Positions 13,001 through 25,100 of a stretch of 64,000 nt of DNA are shown one piece after another. The stretch lies in contig CM034141.1 in the NCBI GenBank assembly GCA_019914995.1, forward strand, positions 7,108,001 to 7,172,000, written 5' to 3'. The position numbers and the translations under genes are program-made. The notes beneath the pieces are model-generated. The model was not told where the DNA came from and searched no databases. It worked only from the letters and a program-made list of their open reading frames with translations. The number at the start of each line of letters is the position of its first letter. Positions within the stretch are counted from its first letter, which is position 1. Source of the DNA: Acanthochlamys bracteata (taxonomy: Eukaryota > Streptophyta > Magnoliopsida > Pandanales > Velloziaceae).

Positions 13001-16000
13001 AAAACTTTCTATCACCTTACTCAAATCAAATGCTGTTATGCCAGTTCTTTCCAATATTTCATTAAACGTTACGCTTATTGTCTTGTGCGTCGCAACTACT
13101 AATTCAGCACAACAGGCAAGCATGCATCGATGAAACCGTTCATTAGACAATAATGAAGTTAAATTATGTCCATTCAATATCCGTGATTCTGCTCTGCACA
13201 TGGCCTCCAACACTCTATAATACAACTTCAAGGCCTCAATTTTCCTTTGCTCTGCCCATATGCTATCCATCAAGTTCGTGCTCTGCAGGCTTCCAGAAAG
13301 ACATCGTTCACCAAAACTACAGGTTGGAAAAACAGCTTCCAATATCACTTTTGCTCTTTGGGTGATATCACCAGAGACATCCTTGTCACAAGATGTGAAG
13401 AAGTGCTCAAGCTCTTCTGAAGGCTTAGGGGGAAGCGGAGAAATGACATCACGAAGCCACTTCGCCGTTGCCATTGCAGTGCTTATTGGTGTCATGCAGC
13501 CCACCTTACAATGGCCAGCATGGTCGGTGATTACAGGTGACGCAGGTGAGCGTAAGGGAGATAAGGAGCTTGTTATAGTCTTTGTTGGTGACATAATTGC
13601 ATCCAATTTGCGCTGCAATACCAAACATCATTAACTAAAAAATTGATTTGCGGAAAAGAAGGCAGTGTAACATATGCCTAGATGTATACCTTTGTTCCAG
13701 ATATGTTAACAGGACCTGCAGATAAGCTCCCACTACCAAGTAAACTCTCCTCATCATTAACAAAAAGCCGTTCATCAAGCTCGCCTTTAGCACTTATAAT
13801 ACCTTCATAATCCTTCTCCAAAATAGTTAACATAGACTGCAATGAGGTTCCATCCAAGAGATCCTCGAAATAAGTTAGGGCATCTGCAATGGGATATATT
13901 TGGTGAAAAAAAGAATAAAAACAATCGGATAGAAGTGCAACGACAAAACATGTAGATGTGCTAATGCAGAAATACCATAGTACCTGTGTCGATGTAATCT
14001 AAAGTCTCCCTTTTGCATTCGGATGCTGGGCTTGCTTTCTTCTTTAAGATATCGGCAATCAAACAACATGTTTTTTCCAGTGTCTTCTTCAAATCATCTT
14101 CTGAGGTCTGATACTTCAGACATAAGCAAGCAAGCAGGTTGACACCCTTGCCAGATTTCTTAGCTGAAACAGTGCAAAGGTCCATTCAACATGCTATAAA
14201 TGACTAACAAAAGCATCCAGATGAAGTTATATGAACACAAGACGACATTAAATACCAAATAAAGGAGAAGTCTGAATGTTAAAATTCCGGAAGCTGACAG
14301 GAATATGAAGAATGAGTATAGCCTGTGGACAATTCAAATGTTGTTAACATAATGTCTAAGGATGGGTCGTGACAAAAATAAACAGGAACAGGATGTAAAT
14401 TAGGAATCACTTACCAGAATAGACACTATTCCATTTGTACAGGTCACCAGATCCTTAAAGCGGCTAAATGCATGTACTCGCAATGCCAAGAACAGCAACC
14501 ATCCAAACCGATGGTAGTCAGAAACATATCCTGGATTGGTATATGTAGGTTGCTGGCCATTGCTTGTGTCAGTCGTCAAGAAGAACTCCTCATAAGCTCG
14601 CCGGTAGTACCTAGAATTACCACAAGTGAGTGGGTGTTCGAGCTTCCAACAACCACATTTTATTATACAGAATAGTAACGCATTAATCTACAACGACTTT
14701 TTCTGTTCATTTACAAAATCTTCAACTTCCAGCCAAGGTGCGCCCGAACAAGTCTATTGAGATATTTAGAAAGGTGACACTCACATTTCAACCAACATAG
14801 AAAGCTCAAGCAGACACCATAACAGTCTATATAGTACCTAGTAGCAAGTAAATGCAAGTTAACTAGCAACCTTCTGTAACATGTTTAATGTTTGCTATAT
14901 GCAAGCTTTTGTCAGACGTAAATGATAGCAAATAACTAGACGAGACACGAATGGACGTTCTTCATAAGTGTCTGGTGCAAACTTCTTTGGTTTAATGATC
15001 CATAACAATCTTCACTAAAATTTTGCAATGCTTTCTAGTACAGGCCCTGCTCTTTAAAACTTCATTTTTGTACAAATGTAAACTCAACCATGACTCCAAA
15101 GAGAGCAACTTGATAGACAAATCAGGCATCAGATGAAATAACAAAAATTAATGGAAAGGAAGTCTCAAGTTCAAAAGTCCTCAAAGTAGGTAGATACCTG
15201 CTTAACAGACTCAAGTGGACAACATTTGCTTGCTGCTCCTTCAACTAAAATGAAGTAATTAAATTATCAATTGATGCTAAACAGTTAACGCAGCCTAGTA
15301 TAAGCCAAAGCTAACTTAGATCAATTTTACCTCTAGCCTTTTTTCCCAATTTGAACCATATAGTCCGGTTAGTACATGCCCAGCCTTGAGAGAAAACTGT
15401 GGTATCTCTTTGAAGAAATCGACAACACTGGCATTTTAAAGGAAACAGAGATAAAACCATGAATGCAAATATTTAAGAAATGAACATTGATAATAGCTAG
15501 CTCTAAGCAAGAGCTTACTTCAGCTTAGATGTTCTGAGAATCTGGCAAAGTGTAACACCTCTCTCTTCCTTTGCCTTCCCTGAACTCAGCTTGGACACAC
15601 AGTAGAGCACGAAAGCCGACCAGTACCTCTCGATCTCGTCAGGCTGTAAGAATTCCAGAATAGACCCTAAAGACATTGAACCAACGAAAACAACAATGCT
15701 GGGATTGGTCAAAGAGGTTGAAGAGAAAATACTGATCCGCTCCCAATCGATGACATGTTGGCTAGCAAAATAGGCTTGCTCTCTCTGAACAACACCAACG
15801 CCTGCCTCGCTAAGTTTTCATCGAGCCCCAACACGTTCTGTTTCAAATCAAGGCATAGAATATGACAAGACCATTGACACAGAAGACCAGTTTATATCAG
15901 AAGAAAAAAGTAAGATTTACCGGTTAAATAGGGATTAATCCAATGAAATTCCAAGAACTGGCCAACACCAAAATCCGAGGTAAAGAAAAAAAAAAAAAAA

Positions 16001-16313
16001 GCATTAAACTCATTCCAACAAGTGGCCCGTTGTAAATTTTCAATGGTGAGAGTAACAAAGTGCAAACATTGAAAACCCTTCCAAAATAAGGACAACGCGC
16101 GCAAAAAGAAAAAGAAAAAATAAAACAACCAAAACGAGAGCATCAAGAAAATACCAACAAATTCACTCAAAAAAAGAAGAAAAAAGGAAACGTTACCCTG
16201 CACAACTCGGCGAATCTGGTCTCCATGGCGGCTCCACCATCATCCTGCGGCGGAGAAGGCGGTCGTCGTGCCGGATTCTTTGCATCCCCCGTGTTCACTG
16301 GGGCCGGACTCAT
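10097..16313 (-). CDS. RBR1: Retinoblastoma-related protein (RBR)
   Basis: Multi-exon minus-strand gene of roughly 1000 residues. Exon 1 (down to about 16199) gives [20 protein letters not shown]. Exon 2 gives [20 protein letters not shown] and exon 3 (15643-15519) gives [20 protein letters not shown], the RB N-terminal domain. The large exon near 12735-13614 carries pocket A ([37 protein letters not shown]). Pocket B follows at about 11000-11650 ([49 protein letters not shown]). The C-terminal tail has SP/TP sites fit for CDK control ([20 protein letters not shown]) and ends [16 protein letters not shown] binds E2F/DP and LxCxE partners in the nucleus to restrain S-phase entry and to support cell fate. 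E2F-type sites lie upstream. Exon joins of the middle part were not all checked base by base. Confidence 0.93.
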
Positions 16314-16562
16314 AACAATAAATAATGATCTAGAAATAAACCAAACCAGCTGTAGCTAATCTTCAACAGCAATCTCTTTCATTCCCCCGAAGAACCTCAA
16401 CTCGAAATCAACCGAAATGTCCTCAAGCTCTGGAATGGAAAGTAAATTGAATGCAAATTTGTTGCCGGAGATCACGGATCCAGTAGGGAATCGAGTGATT
16501 TATATCGAAATTTTTAAAGAATCAGTATTGATTGAAGGGGGAGAGGGATTAGGGTTTTCTTT

Positions 16563-16639
16563 TTTCCCGCTTTGGATTTCTGTTTTTTATTTTTTCCTCT
16601 TCCCGCTTTTATATTCCGGTCTCCAGGTTGCGCGGGAAA
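16563..16639 (-). promoter_or_regulatory. Cluster of E2F-type sites upstream of RBR
   Basis: Two perfect TTTCCCGC words, 16563-16570 on the plus strand and 16632-16639 as GCGGGAAA, plus a one-mismatch TTCCCGC at 16600-16606, lie 250-326 bp upstream of the RBR start codon. They match the E2F consensus TTTSSCGC. Plant RBR genes are known E2F targets, so this looks like the feedback control region. The rest of 16314-17352 shows no gene; 17000-17240 is AT-rich. Confidence 0.6.
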
Positions 16640-17352
16640 CGAATCCATGGCTGCTCATGGACATCCGTAGACAACATGTCATCATCATACACCACGATGA
16701 CTCATTCATCGACTCGATGGGGGCAGCGTATTCGGTAAGAAACGCAGAACAAACTGTGGGCAGGTATTTATGTTGGTTAAAAAAAAAAAAAAAGGAATAA
16801 ACGCTCGCAGGTGTTAATAAAGTATGTATGTTTTCAGTCGGTTGGAAATGTCGAACAATCAAGTCGGTCGGTCGGTCGATTACGAAATTATGTTGATGAT
16901 GGGGCATGAGTGATGTATGGGTGGATTGGGGATGGTGAAAGGAAATCGATGGGGTCGGGGAAGGCTCGTTTACCGCCAAAATTCCTCAGACGAGATTAAA
17001 TTTTTTTTATTTTTCTTAAATATAATATATAAATAAAAGATCCCTAAACAAAAGTAAGCGCCCACGAGAAAATTATAAAATGCTCCAATCCAGTAAGCAG
17101 CGCAGAATATCTTTTAAAAATATTTTTTAAAAATAAAAAATACTTTTATCTAATTTAAATTTTTTATTTATTATTTTTTAAAAAAAATAATATTTTATTA
17201 CGTAATTTTTATAATTTAAAAGTAAAGTTAATTTACTTTTAAATCATAACAGATGGAAACCAGTTCTATGCATCAGTATCCTTTGCACACCAAGTCACCA
17301 ACAGCTAAATAACGCCAAACAAATTACATAAGAAGAATTAGTTCCGTTCATT

Positions 17353-17960
17353 TCAATGGCGCATGAAACTCTCTCTTTTATACAAAAGAAGTCGGCAATA
17401 TGCTGCGTAATATACGAAGACCGGAATTGGCAAGATCCTGCGAAGGAGTATACTAAACTTGCATATGATCTGTGAGTTCCTTTCGTTCTGCTTGGCTTGG
17501 CGCTCCTTGTAAAGCTGCACCTTCAAAGGTTCGCTGATCGTGGACTTGATTGGGATAATAACAGGTGGCTGCATCCATTGTTTCGTATCAGCAGGGATCC
17601 AGAGCTGAGCATCCTTGCTGGTGGCTTCATCTGGCAGGTCACAGAAGTATACAGTGACCTCCCAGCTGCTGCCTACGAGGTATGTAAGACCTTCAGATTC
17701 CACTACAGCTTTGAGCATATTGACGAATAAATTAACCAACACATTAGACAAGGACAAGGTGGTTTTACCAGGAGGAAGAGGCCTTGTGAGTGGCTTCGCA
17801 GCATTCACCTTGATAAGGAAGTCCCTCAAGGGAAATGCAAAATCATTCTCCTCCACTTTGATCTTGTGCTACCGCCCTATGATGGCGACCTGAGTTGGCG
17901 TGGCTTAAGTGAAACTTCCAGCACGGAGTGTTCTTGACGGTCCATTCTTGACAGTGGTTG
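17353..17960 (-). pseudogene. Broken gene of an unrecognised plant protein
   Basis: A good-looking coding stretch on the minus strand runs from HKIKVEENDFAFPLRDFLIK (from about 17868) through KPLTRPLPPGKTTLSLSNVL, SSWEVTVYFCDLPDEATSKD and LWIPADTKQWMQPPVIIPIK to SEPLKVQLYKERQAKQNERN, stop at 17353. Just upstream the same frame has TAG, preceded by ATPTQVAIIGR. Further upstream a related-looking segment, DINHCQEWTVKNTPCWKFHL (about 17893-17960), is in another frame. One frameshift and one stop thus separate three plausible pieces, with no good intron to remove them (the gap is about 20 bp). I do not recognise the family. A short functional C-terminal product cannot be excluded. Confidence 0.5.
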
Positions 17961-18236
17961 ATGTCAGGAAGACGAGGAGATGCTACTAATGAACATTCCT
18001 TGCAAGCTTGTCTCGTACAAACACAAAAGCATAAACAATAGCTTTATGAGAGCATCACTGCGCTCGGTCATGAGCTGGATATGTGCTGTATGGTAAAAAT
18101 GCGTTGATCATGGCAGCGCCACATATCCCAACATTCCATCAGCCACGAATAAGCGGACCTTAATATCTATGATGAAAGCAAATCATAACTGGAGGCTCCT
18201 ACTGGCAGATAGAAGAAAAGATAAGCAGAAGCAGAG

Positions 18237-19931
18237 TCAGTCAGCTAGGTGCATCGTCGAGAAGATGCAAGGTTCAGATAATAGAATTCTGCTTATTCCT
18301 GACAGTAGATCAAGTATAATCTCCATGTGATGATGTGATAAATTAGCAGCAAGAAACTCGTTTACTGTTCCATTGATTTCAATAAAAGAACATCCAGGCT
18401 GTTTTTGGATGCTCTGGTCACCCATAGTTCTTCTCACTCGGTTAACATCTGACCACCTTGATGTTGAGGCATAGACATTGGACAACAAAACAGGACCTCC
18501 GCACCTTCTGGGTTCCGTCTCCATGATCCTTTGAGCAGCGAATTCGGCCAACTCCACATTCCCATTTGCCCTGCAAGCAAATAGCAGTGAACGCCAGATA
18601 ACGACATCTGGTTCCATGGGCATTTCTCTTATGAATTGCTCCGCCTCGGCCAAACGTTTCGCACGACCCAGGAGATCAACCATACAGCCAAAATGCTCTA
18701 GTCTAGGGACGAGCTTATAGACATGCATCATGCGGTTGAAGTTGTAGTAACCCTTTTCCACCAGTCCACCATGGCAGCAGGCAGATAACACACCTAGGAA
18801 AGTTATATCGTTTGGTAGGACTTCACCCGATTCTTCCATTTCTAAAAACAAATCCAGTGCTTCCTCTGGTTGGCTGTTCATTGCCAGCCCAACTATCATC
18901 GCTGTCCATGAGAAAACATCCCGTCTAGCCAACCCTCTGAAGATTCTTCGAGCCCTCTCGATATCCCCACACTTGGAATACATATCTATCAGCGCATTCC
19001 TAACGATGAGAGTGTTTCCTATGCCATAACTATCACAGTAGGCATGCACATACCTTCCCTGATCCAAGGCGCCTAGCTGGGCACACGAACACACAACGGA
19101 AGCAACTGTCGCATCATCAGGCCTCACTCCAGCTGCCTGCATTTCCCTAAACAACTCTATCGACTCCCTGAACCTCCCTGCTTGAGCATAGCCAGATATG
19201 ATCGAAGTCCAGCAGACTACGTTCGTATCAGGCATTCTATCAAACGCCTTCCTTGCATCCTCTACAGCGCCACACTTTGCGTACATACTGATCAACGAAG
19301 AGCCCAGGTGAAAATCCAACGCATACCCATTAGTGAGTGCCATTCCATGGACAGTTCTTCCAATTTTCAGCTGCCCAGTTCGAGCGCAAGCAGCCAGAAC
19401 GACCACTGGAGTCGCAGAGTCGATGCGCAAGAAACAATCTTTACAAACCATTCTTGCAAAGAACCGGAGAGCGTCGGCAGGCTGGTCGTTGGAAAGATAG
19501 CATGATATCATGGAGTTATAGGATACGGCGTCGAGGGTGTCCGGAGAAGAAGTGTTGAAGAGAAGAGCGGCGGAGTAGGGGAAGCGAGAGAAAGAGTAGA
19601 GGTGGAGCAGTGCGTTGGTGACGTAGGTATCGGCTACGTAGCCGAGCTTGATAGATTCCAAATGGAGCTGGTGGACAAGGTAAGCACGGGATTGATGGCC
19701 GGAGGCGACGGTGACGAGGGCGGAGAGGATGTAAGAGGAGTGAGGGAAGAAGCCCAAGCGGCGGAGAGAAGAGTAGAGGGAGAGGGCGGCGGAGGGAGGG
19801 AGGGAACGGAAGTAGTTGAAGTCGGGAAAAAAGCCTGATACGGCGGCACGGGCGAGGAGTTGGTGTACGGTGGCGCCGGCGCCGGAGAGAGGCCGGAAGC
19901 ACATGGTTAATTTGAAAGAGATCGTGATCAA
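18237..19931 (-). CDS. Pentatricopeptide repeat protein, PLS class with E domain
   Basis: Intronless gene of 564 residues. Tandem PLS-type repeats are plain (DTYVTNALLHLYSFSRFPYS; GSSLISMYAKCGAVEDARKA; VVCWTSIISGYAQAGRFRES; RNALIDMYSKCGDIERARRI; VFSWTAMIVGLAMNSQPEEA). They are followed by E and partial E+ motifs (PMEPDVVIWRSLLFACRANG; GPVLLSNVYASTSRWSDVNR; QPGCSFIEINGTVNEFLAAN). There is no DYW deaminase domain. Such proteins bind organellar RNA, mostly for C-to-U editing, in plastids or mitochondria. The annotated first Met may not be the true start: MCFRPLSGAG begins ten residues later. The 5' third is markedly GC-rich compared with flanking DNA. Confidence 0.92.
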   Translation of the reverse strand: MITISFKLTMCFRPLSGAGATVHQLLARAAVSGFFPDFNYFRSLPPSAALSLYSSLRRLGFFPHSSYILSALVTVASGHQSRAYLVHQLHLESIKLGYVADTYVTNALLHLYSFSRFPYSAALLFNTSSPDTLDAVSYNSMISCYLSNDQPADALRFFARMVCKDCFLRIDSATPVVVLAACARTGQLKIGRTVHGMALTNGYALDFHLGSSLISMYAKCGAVEDARKAFDRMPDTNVVCWTSIISGYAQAGRFRESIELFREMQAAGVRPDDATVASVVCSCAQLGALDQGRYVHAYCDSYGIGNTLIVRNALIDMYSKCGDIERARRIFRGLARRDVFSWTAMIVGLAMNSQPEEALDLFLEMEESGEVLPNDITFLGVLSACCHGGLVEKGYYNFNRMMHVYKLVPRLEHFGCMVDLLGRAKRLAEAEQFIREMPMEPDVVIWRSLLFACRANGNVELAEFAAQRIMETEPRRCGGPVLLSNVYASTSRWSDVNRVRRTMGDQSIQKQPGCSFIEINGTVNEFLAANLSHHHMEIILDLLSGISRILLSEPCIFSTMHLAD

Positions 19932-20283
19932 TTAAAGAGTGGGAAATTTCAAATTGACGAAAGCACGCTTAGAAAGATGGGCCGGTAAGTTTTATTGGGC
20001 CTAAAATTACAATCATATAGAGGCCCAAAATTAGCTGTCATGAAAACTTCCCTTCTGAACAAATTCTTCCACCACCACCACCACCGGTGAGAGAATAACT
20101 TTTTATTTGTGGATGCACGCATATATTCGTTTCATGGTGATTGTGCTTGCGCTTTATTCCTCCTTGTCACTGAAAAAGGAAAGAAATATTCTTTGCTCCC
20201 TTGTTGTTAATATGCATACGGCGAAGTGGGTAGATAGCTAGCTAGCAGCAGGTAAAATAAGAAGCCTGCATGCATGCATGATA
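19932..20283. other. Short spacer between the PPR and RRM genes
   Basis: 352 bp shared by two divergent genes. It contains a (CAC)n-like run at 20071-20084 and CATG repeats (GCATGCATGCATG) just before the RRM gene start. No other feature is seen. Confidence 0.4.
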
Positions 20284-21065
20284 ATGGGTGCTGATAATCT
20301 GATAGCTCAAGTGTTCAACATATCTCCGAGAGCAACTCTGCAAGACCTGCTGATCTTCTTCTCCTACTGCGGAGCAGTCGATGACGTACAATTGAACGGG
20401 TAATTAAATTAATAAAAATTACTTATGCAATTAATATATGTACAATATAGGTTCTTCATTTCATGCATCTATCTTCTATGGTCATGTGTGTCGATGTTTG
20501 AAATTAATTAAGGCAAAAGGATGGATCTCAAGTAGCTCAAGTAGCATTCAGGCAACCATTTGCCCTGCAGACTGCTCTCCTGTTAGATGTAAGTTCCATA
20601 TATACAAGCTAGCACGCATGTTGAATTCATCAAGAACTAATTAATTAATCATGTTTTTTTTTTTATTTTAAAACGTACGTATTGGTATTGATGCAGGGAG
20701 CTAGACTATTAGATCAGCGAATTCGCGTAGTCCCTCTAAAAATTTCCATTAGAGATGACGCTGATCATGCCCAGGTATTATAACTATATATTATTATTTC
20801 TGACAAGCTAGCTAGCTAGCTAGCTGATTAATGAATCCATAAGAGAAGTACGTACCTGCATATATACCTAACCAATACGTGCCTTAATTAATTTATACAG
20901 AATACAACTGCAGTGGAAATTAGTACGTCTAGTCCCAGCAGCACGACAGACGATCGTGATCGGAAGAAGCTGCTAATAGGAACAGCGGCGACGATCGGCG
21001 GCTGCTTGAGAGGTGCTGTTTGGCTGATGAATACTCTCGAAAGAGCATCATATCGAAGAAGGTGA
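20284..21065 (+). CDS. Small RRM protein resembling binding partner of ACD11 (BPA1-like)
   Basis: A four-exon gene of 144 residues whose exons are each too short to stand out: 20284-20399, 20513-20588, 20697-20774 and 20901-21065, with GT-AG junctions and phases that fit. The product starts MGADNLIAQVFNISPRATLQ. RNP2 is VFNISP and RNP1 is about VAQVAFRQPF, then FALQTALLLDGARLLDQRIR, the order seen in BPA1-type RRMs of plants (SNVS... FKDPKALEIALLLSGA). The C-terminal tail is Ser/Thr-rich, then a short hydrophobic Gly/Ala segment (LLIGTAATIGGCLRGAVWLM), and ends RASYRRR. The family associates with the sphingolipid transfer protein ACD11 and cell-death control; that role is inferred. The protein is shorter than usual BPA1 proteins (over 200 residues). 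Confidence 0.72.
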
Positions 21066-22158
21066 TCGGTGGCAGCAGTACTATTACTACCGGTGCCAGA
21101 GTAATTACCACCATTATTAATTCCACGCAGGAAGTAAAATTAGCCAGCTAACTAATATATGTTCCATAGCTAGGAACTATATATAAATATACAACAGATA
21201 TGCAAGTGGTGAAAATGAGTAATTTGCAAAAGGCAAAAACCTTATATATAGGTAGCCCTACACTGTAGAAGCTTCCCTGAAGAAGAGTTCACGAATCTTT
21301 CACTTTTAATTTTAACGAACCCATGCGCCAGAAAAACAATGCATCACTTCTCATTTGCTTTCGCACACTCCAAGAAGAACGACCTTTAATTGTTCCTCAA
21401 TTCAAAGGCAAAAAAGTTAATCTTACGCTAACATTTCATTTCGGTAAGTGTTGAGTTTGAAGAAGCAATTAACGAAGAGTCATATATATATATATATACT
21501 TAGCAAAGGAAGGAAATAGCAACTGTCAACAAAGATGAAGGCGAAGCAAAGAATCATAAAAGAATCAATTAATGGGGGAAAGGTCCATAATAGATATCAT
21601 CACTTATATTAGAATGAGCTTAAAAATGGCAATAAGAGAAGTGACAGTATAAACACAGAACTCAGCGGTAGCCTTTCATGTAAAACGATGCAGCTAATTA
21701 GCTTTACCCTAACGGGTCTCTATCTACAGCCTAGAAGGCATGCACCTTTTATGTTTGACAGACCCAACTGTTAGACTACTACTTCACTTAAAACTAAGGA
21801 CTACGCTGAGCCGGAGCTCGTCACTAGTGTCATTGAACAGAATTTACACAGGCAAAACAAATAAAGGATCACTAGTCAGAACAAGAGGAATATACACACA
21901 TTAATATCAGCATAAAATAAGTTTGTTGATGCTACAGGATATTTTAGGAAAACAGTTAGAACTTGTACGGCCTTGTTCTTAACAACCTTCTCGTTTGCAG
22001 AAATAAATGACAACTAGTTAGAACAAGATGTAGCACGCTGACTCTATAAATATTAATATTCAGGGCTCTCTGAGGGAACCGGGAAAGGTGTAACGTTTAA
22101 GGATCTCCCACAAAAAACTGCACAGGTCCTTCTATGCAGATCTACCAACTGGATAGCT
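21066..22158. other. Spacer between the RRM gene and MCM2
   Basis: No coding exon is seen. It presumably carries the 3' ends of both genes. TA microsatellite runs occur near 21484-21500. Confidence 0.4.
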
Positions 22159-25100
22159 TCATCTAGCAAGTGCATGCTTGATGACCCTTCGTTCTTCATC
22201 CAGGATGAAATTGTTATTTTTGAAAGCATCACTCATAAAGAAAGGTACCAAATCGTAGATCTCATACTCTTGGGCCTGCATTATTGAATGCAACAGAGAT
22301 ATGTTGTATATATACACACATATATAAAAAGAAGTAAAATATAAGCTGAGCCCTTAAAAAAGTTAGGAAATAAAGCATGGTTGGAGTTAACAGCCAAAAA
22401 TGCACCTTGCTCTGCAGGTCTTCTATTTTGACTTCTATGTGGCTCAGGCGAGCAGTTGATCCTGACACAACTTCCTCAAAATGCAAGGCATCCTTTACAA
22501 GTACACGTAGAAAATGCAAGAGTAGCTCATTATAATCCTTCTTGAATGTCATGTAATTCCTAAATTTCTGCATGAAGAGAAATGCTGGTGTTAGCTCTTT
22601 AGCTTGAATGAACAACCAGATAAAAACACAAGCAAGCGTGTCTGCAACCCAGAGACGGTTGGTGCATGCATCAAGTATTAATATAGCTTACAAAAAGAAG
22701 AAATATTCTAACTTTTTTCAATATACTAACATGTCGATCTCCATATAGTTTCAGTATTTACGCATACACCGAGCATGAGATTTCTGAAGTACATCCCTAA
22801 TGATTTATAGAGATACACAGGGATCATCTGTCAGGCAAAAAATGCACCTTGCTTGACAATGGAGCAAGCAAGACTATTCTTAAAGAGAGATTAAGGTTGT
22901 TCATTCCATCGAAAAACCAAAACATACAACGATTCTCTAAGCCATTTACATAGCAACCTTTCCGAAAAATTGCACATATTGACATCCCTTCTAAAACAGG
23001 CATCTACTGACGTTGGAATTCGTCCATGCGACAACACCTCCCATTTCCAACTTAACTTTCCAAGCGAAGTATCAAGTTTCTTAACTACATCTTTAAAGAA
23101 ACAGCAAAAATAACGGCTTGAAGCACAAATTACCTTTTGTAATGCCCTTTGGACCCCAAATTTCTGTGTTGAGATGAAGGAGTCCAGAAGAACTCGTATT
23201 GCCATATCCACATCTTCTTGAGAAACATAAGTCCTGAGATGCATCCTTGCATGTGCTTCTGACATCCGTATCATTGACTCAATATGCCTTACAGCTACTG
23301 AGACCCCTTGGCCATGCTGCAAATCAAACAATTGAAAGTCAAATGTTTGAAGCATTGAAGGTGCCAAAACATCTCACTAATTGAATGAAGAAGGAGAAAT
23401 TTTGAAAGGCATACAGATGATTCTCTTCTCAGTTCAGCGTATACATGTTTGAGCTTATCCTGGTCAGCATCATGCAACTTTGGGAAGTAATTTTGCTTTG
23501 CGTAGGTTATATACTTCTTCAGCATGTCTTGAGAAAGTATCTGAGTAATAAAATTTCAGTACAAACTCTCAGATGTATAAAATAAAAATAAAAGAAACTT
23601 ATAGTACCTCAGGATCTGGAGGTCTTGTTGACGCAGTTAAATCTTCACCTGTGTTACTTGCATTGTCCAACATAGCCCCCTTGGGCTGTGATTTGGCATG
23701 ACTGTCCACCACAAACTTGGCAAGCATTTCATCTGTAACAGGGTCGACGATGTCCTGCATTCAAAACTTTTAATGAGTAAAAACCATTTTAAATAGCTTA
23801 CGAGCTTATCAACAGACAAAACAAAAAGATGGACTAGGATTTGGAAGTGACCTTGACAACACACAGCACATCAAATCGGGATATTATTGGATCTGTCAAT
23901 TCAACATTTTGGGAAAAGGTCTTCGATGAGTCATATCTGATAATAAATTACAGTGATTCTTAGCTCACGTAAAATGAAAATGGTAAACCAAAATCTTGCT
24001 TTCATCTCCTAATTTACCTTCCACCAATAGGATTTGCTGCTGCTATAACACTGCATCGGGCTTGTAGAGATGTCACAATTCCTGCTTTTGATATACTGAT
24101 GCTTTGTTGTTCCATCGCTTCATGGATACTTACCCTGATGTCAGGAATACACGACAAATACTTATCATAATGATTAATAACAATGTCTGCCAACATCCGA
24201 GTAGTGAAGAATTTCTCACCTGTCCTGATCGTTCATCTTGTCAAATTCATCAATTAGGCATATCCCTCGATCTGCTAGGACAAGCGCACCTCCTTCCAGT
24301 GTCCATTCCCTGGTTACAGGGTCCTTATGCACAGCAGCTGTAAGTCCAACTGCAGAAGCTCCTTTTCCTGTCGTGTAAACAGCTCTATGGGCAGTTTTTT
24401 CAACATACCTACACATTTTAATAGATCTAATAATTGCTCCAGAAGAATTATGTGAACAGCAAAGTCACTTCAATTTAGCAGGTTCACGTTTCCAGCCATT
24501 ACTTGAGAAACTGAGATTTTGCAGTGCCAGGGTCTCCCAGAAGGAGAACATTAATGTCGCCTCTCAGTCGATGATTTCCTTTAGCATATTTCTCCTGCCC
24601 TCCAAACATTGCAAGTGCAATTGCTCTCTTGATGTCTTCATGGCCATAAATGGATGGGGCAATGGACTTAATAATCTGCATGTCAAGTTTTAGATGAGCT
24701 ACACATATAATGGACAATAAGTTGTTCAAGAAAGAGAATGTCAAGAAACAGTATGTCCAGACCCTTTCCCCAATCCTTGGATCCTTAGCCAATTTCTCAA
24801 CCTCTGCTTTGTCCTCGTCAGTAAGTTTATAAACAGAAAAGAGATCTTGCTTTTTGGAAACATAATTTGCCTCAATCACTGTTGCGAAAACGGGAAAGCC
24901 ATTTTTGGTATTTAAAGACAAGTCAAAGTTATTCGTGTAGATGCCTGTCACTTCCTGAAAACCACAAAGTATCAAAAGTACGGAAGGAGGATATTGCTCT
25001 AAATTATAAAGAAAGCACATCGAGTAGCTTCAACATACAATTTCTTCTCCTGGACGAGCACAATCAATTAGATCGTTCAGAAGTATCACTTCCTTGTATC

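Noticed and set aside
17080..17245. AT-rich block as a further MITE
   Set aside because: Words resemble the MITE interiors, but I found neither inverted ends nor a target duplication.
19516..19902. Arg/Pro-rich and Ser/Pro-rich frames opposite or offset to the PPR gene
   Set aside because: They are frame shadows of the GC-rich 5' part of the PPR gene.
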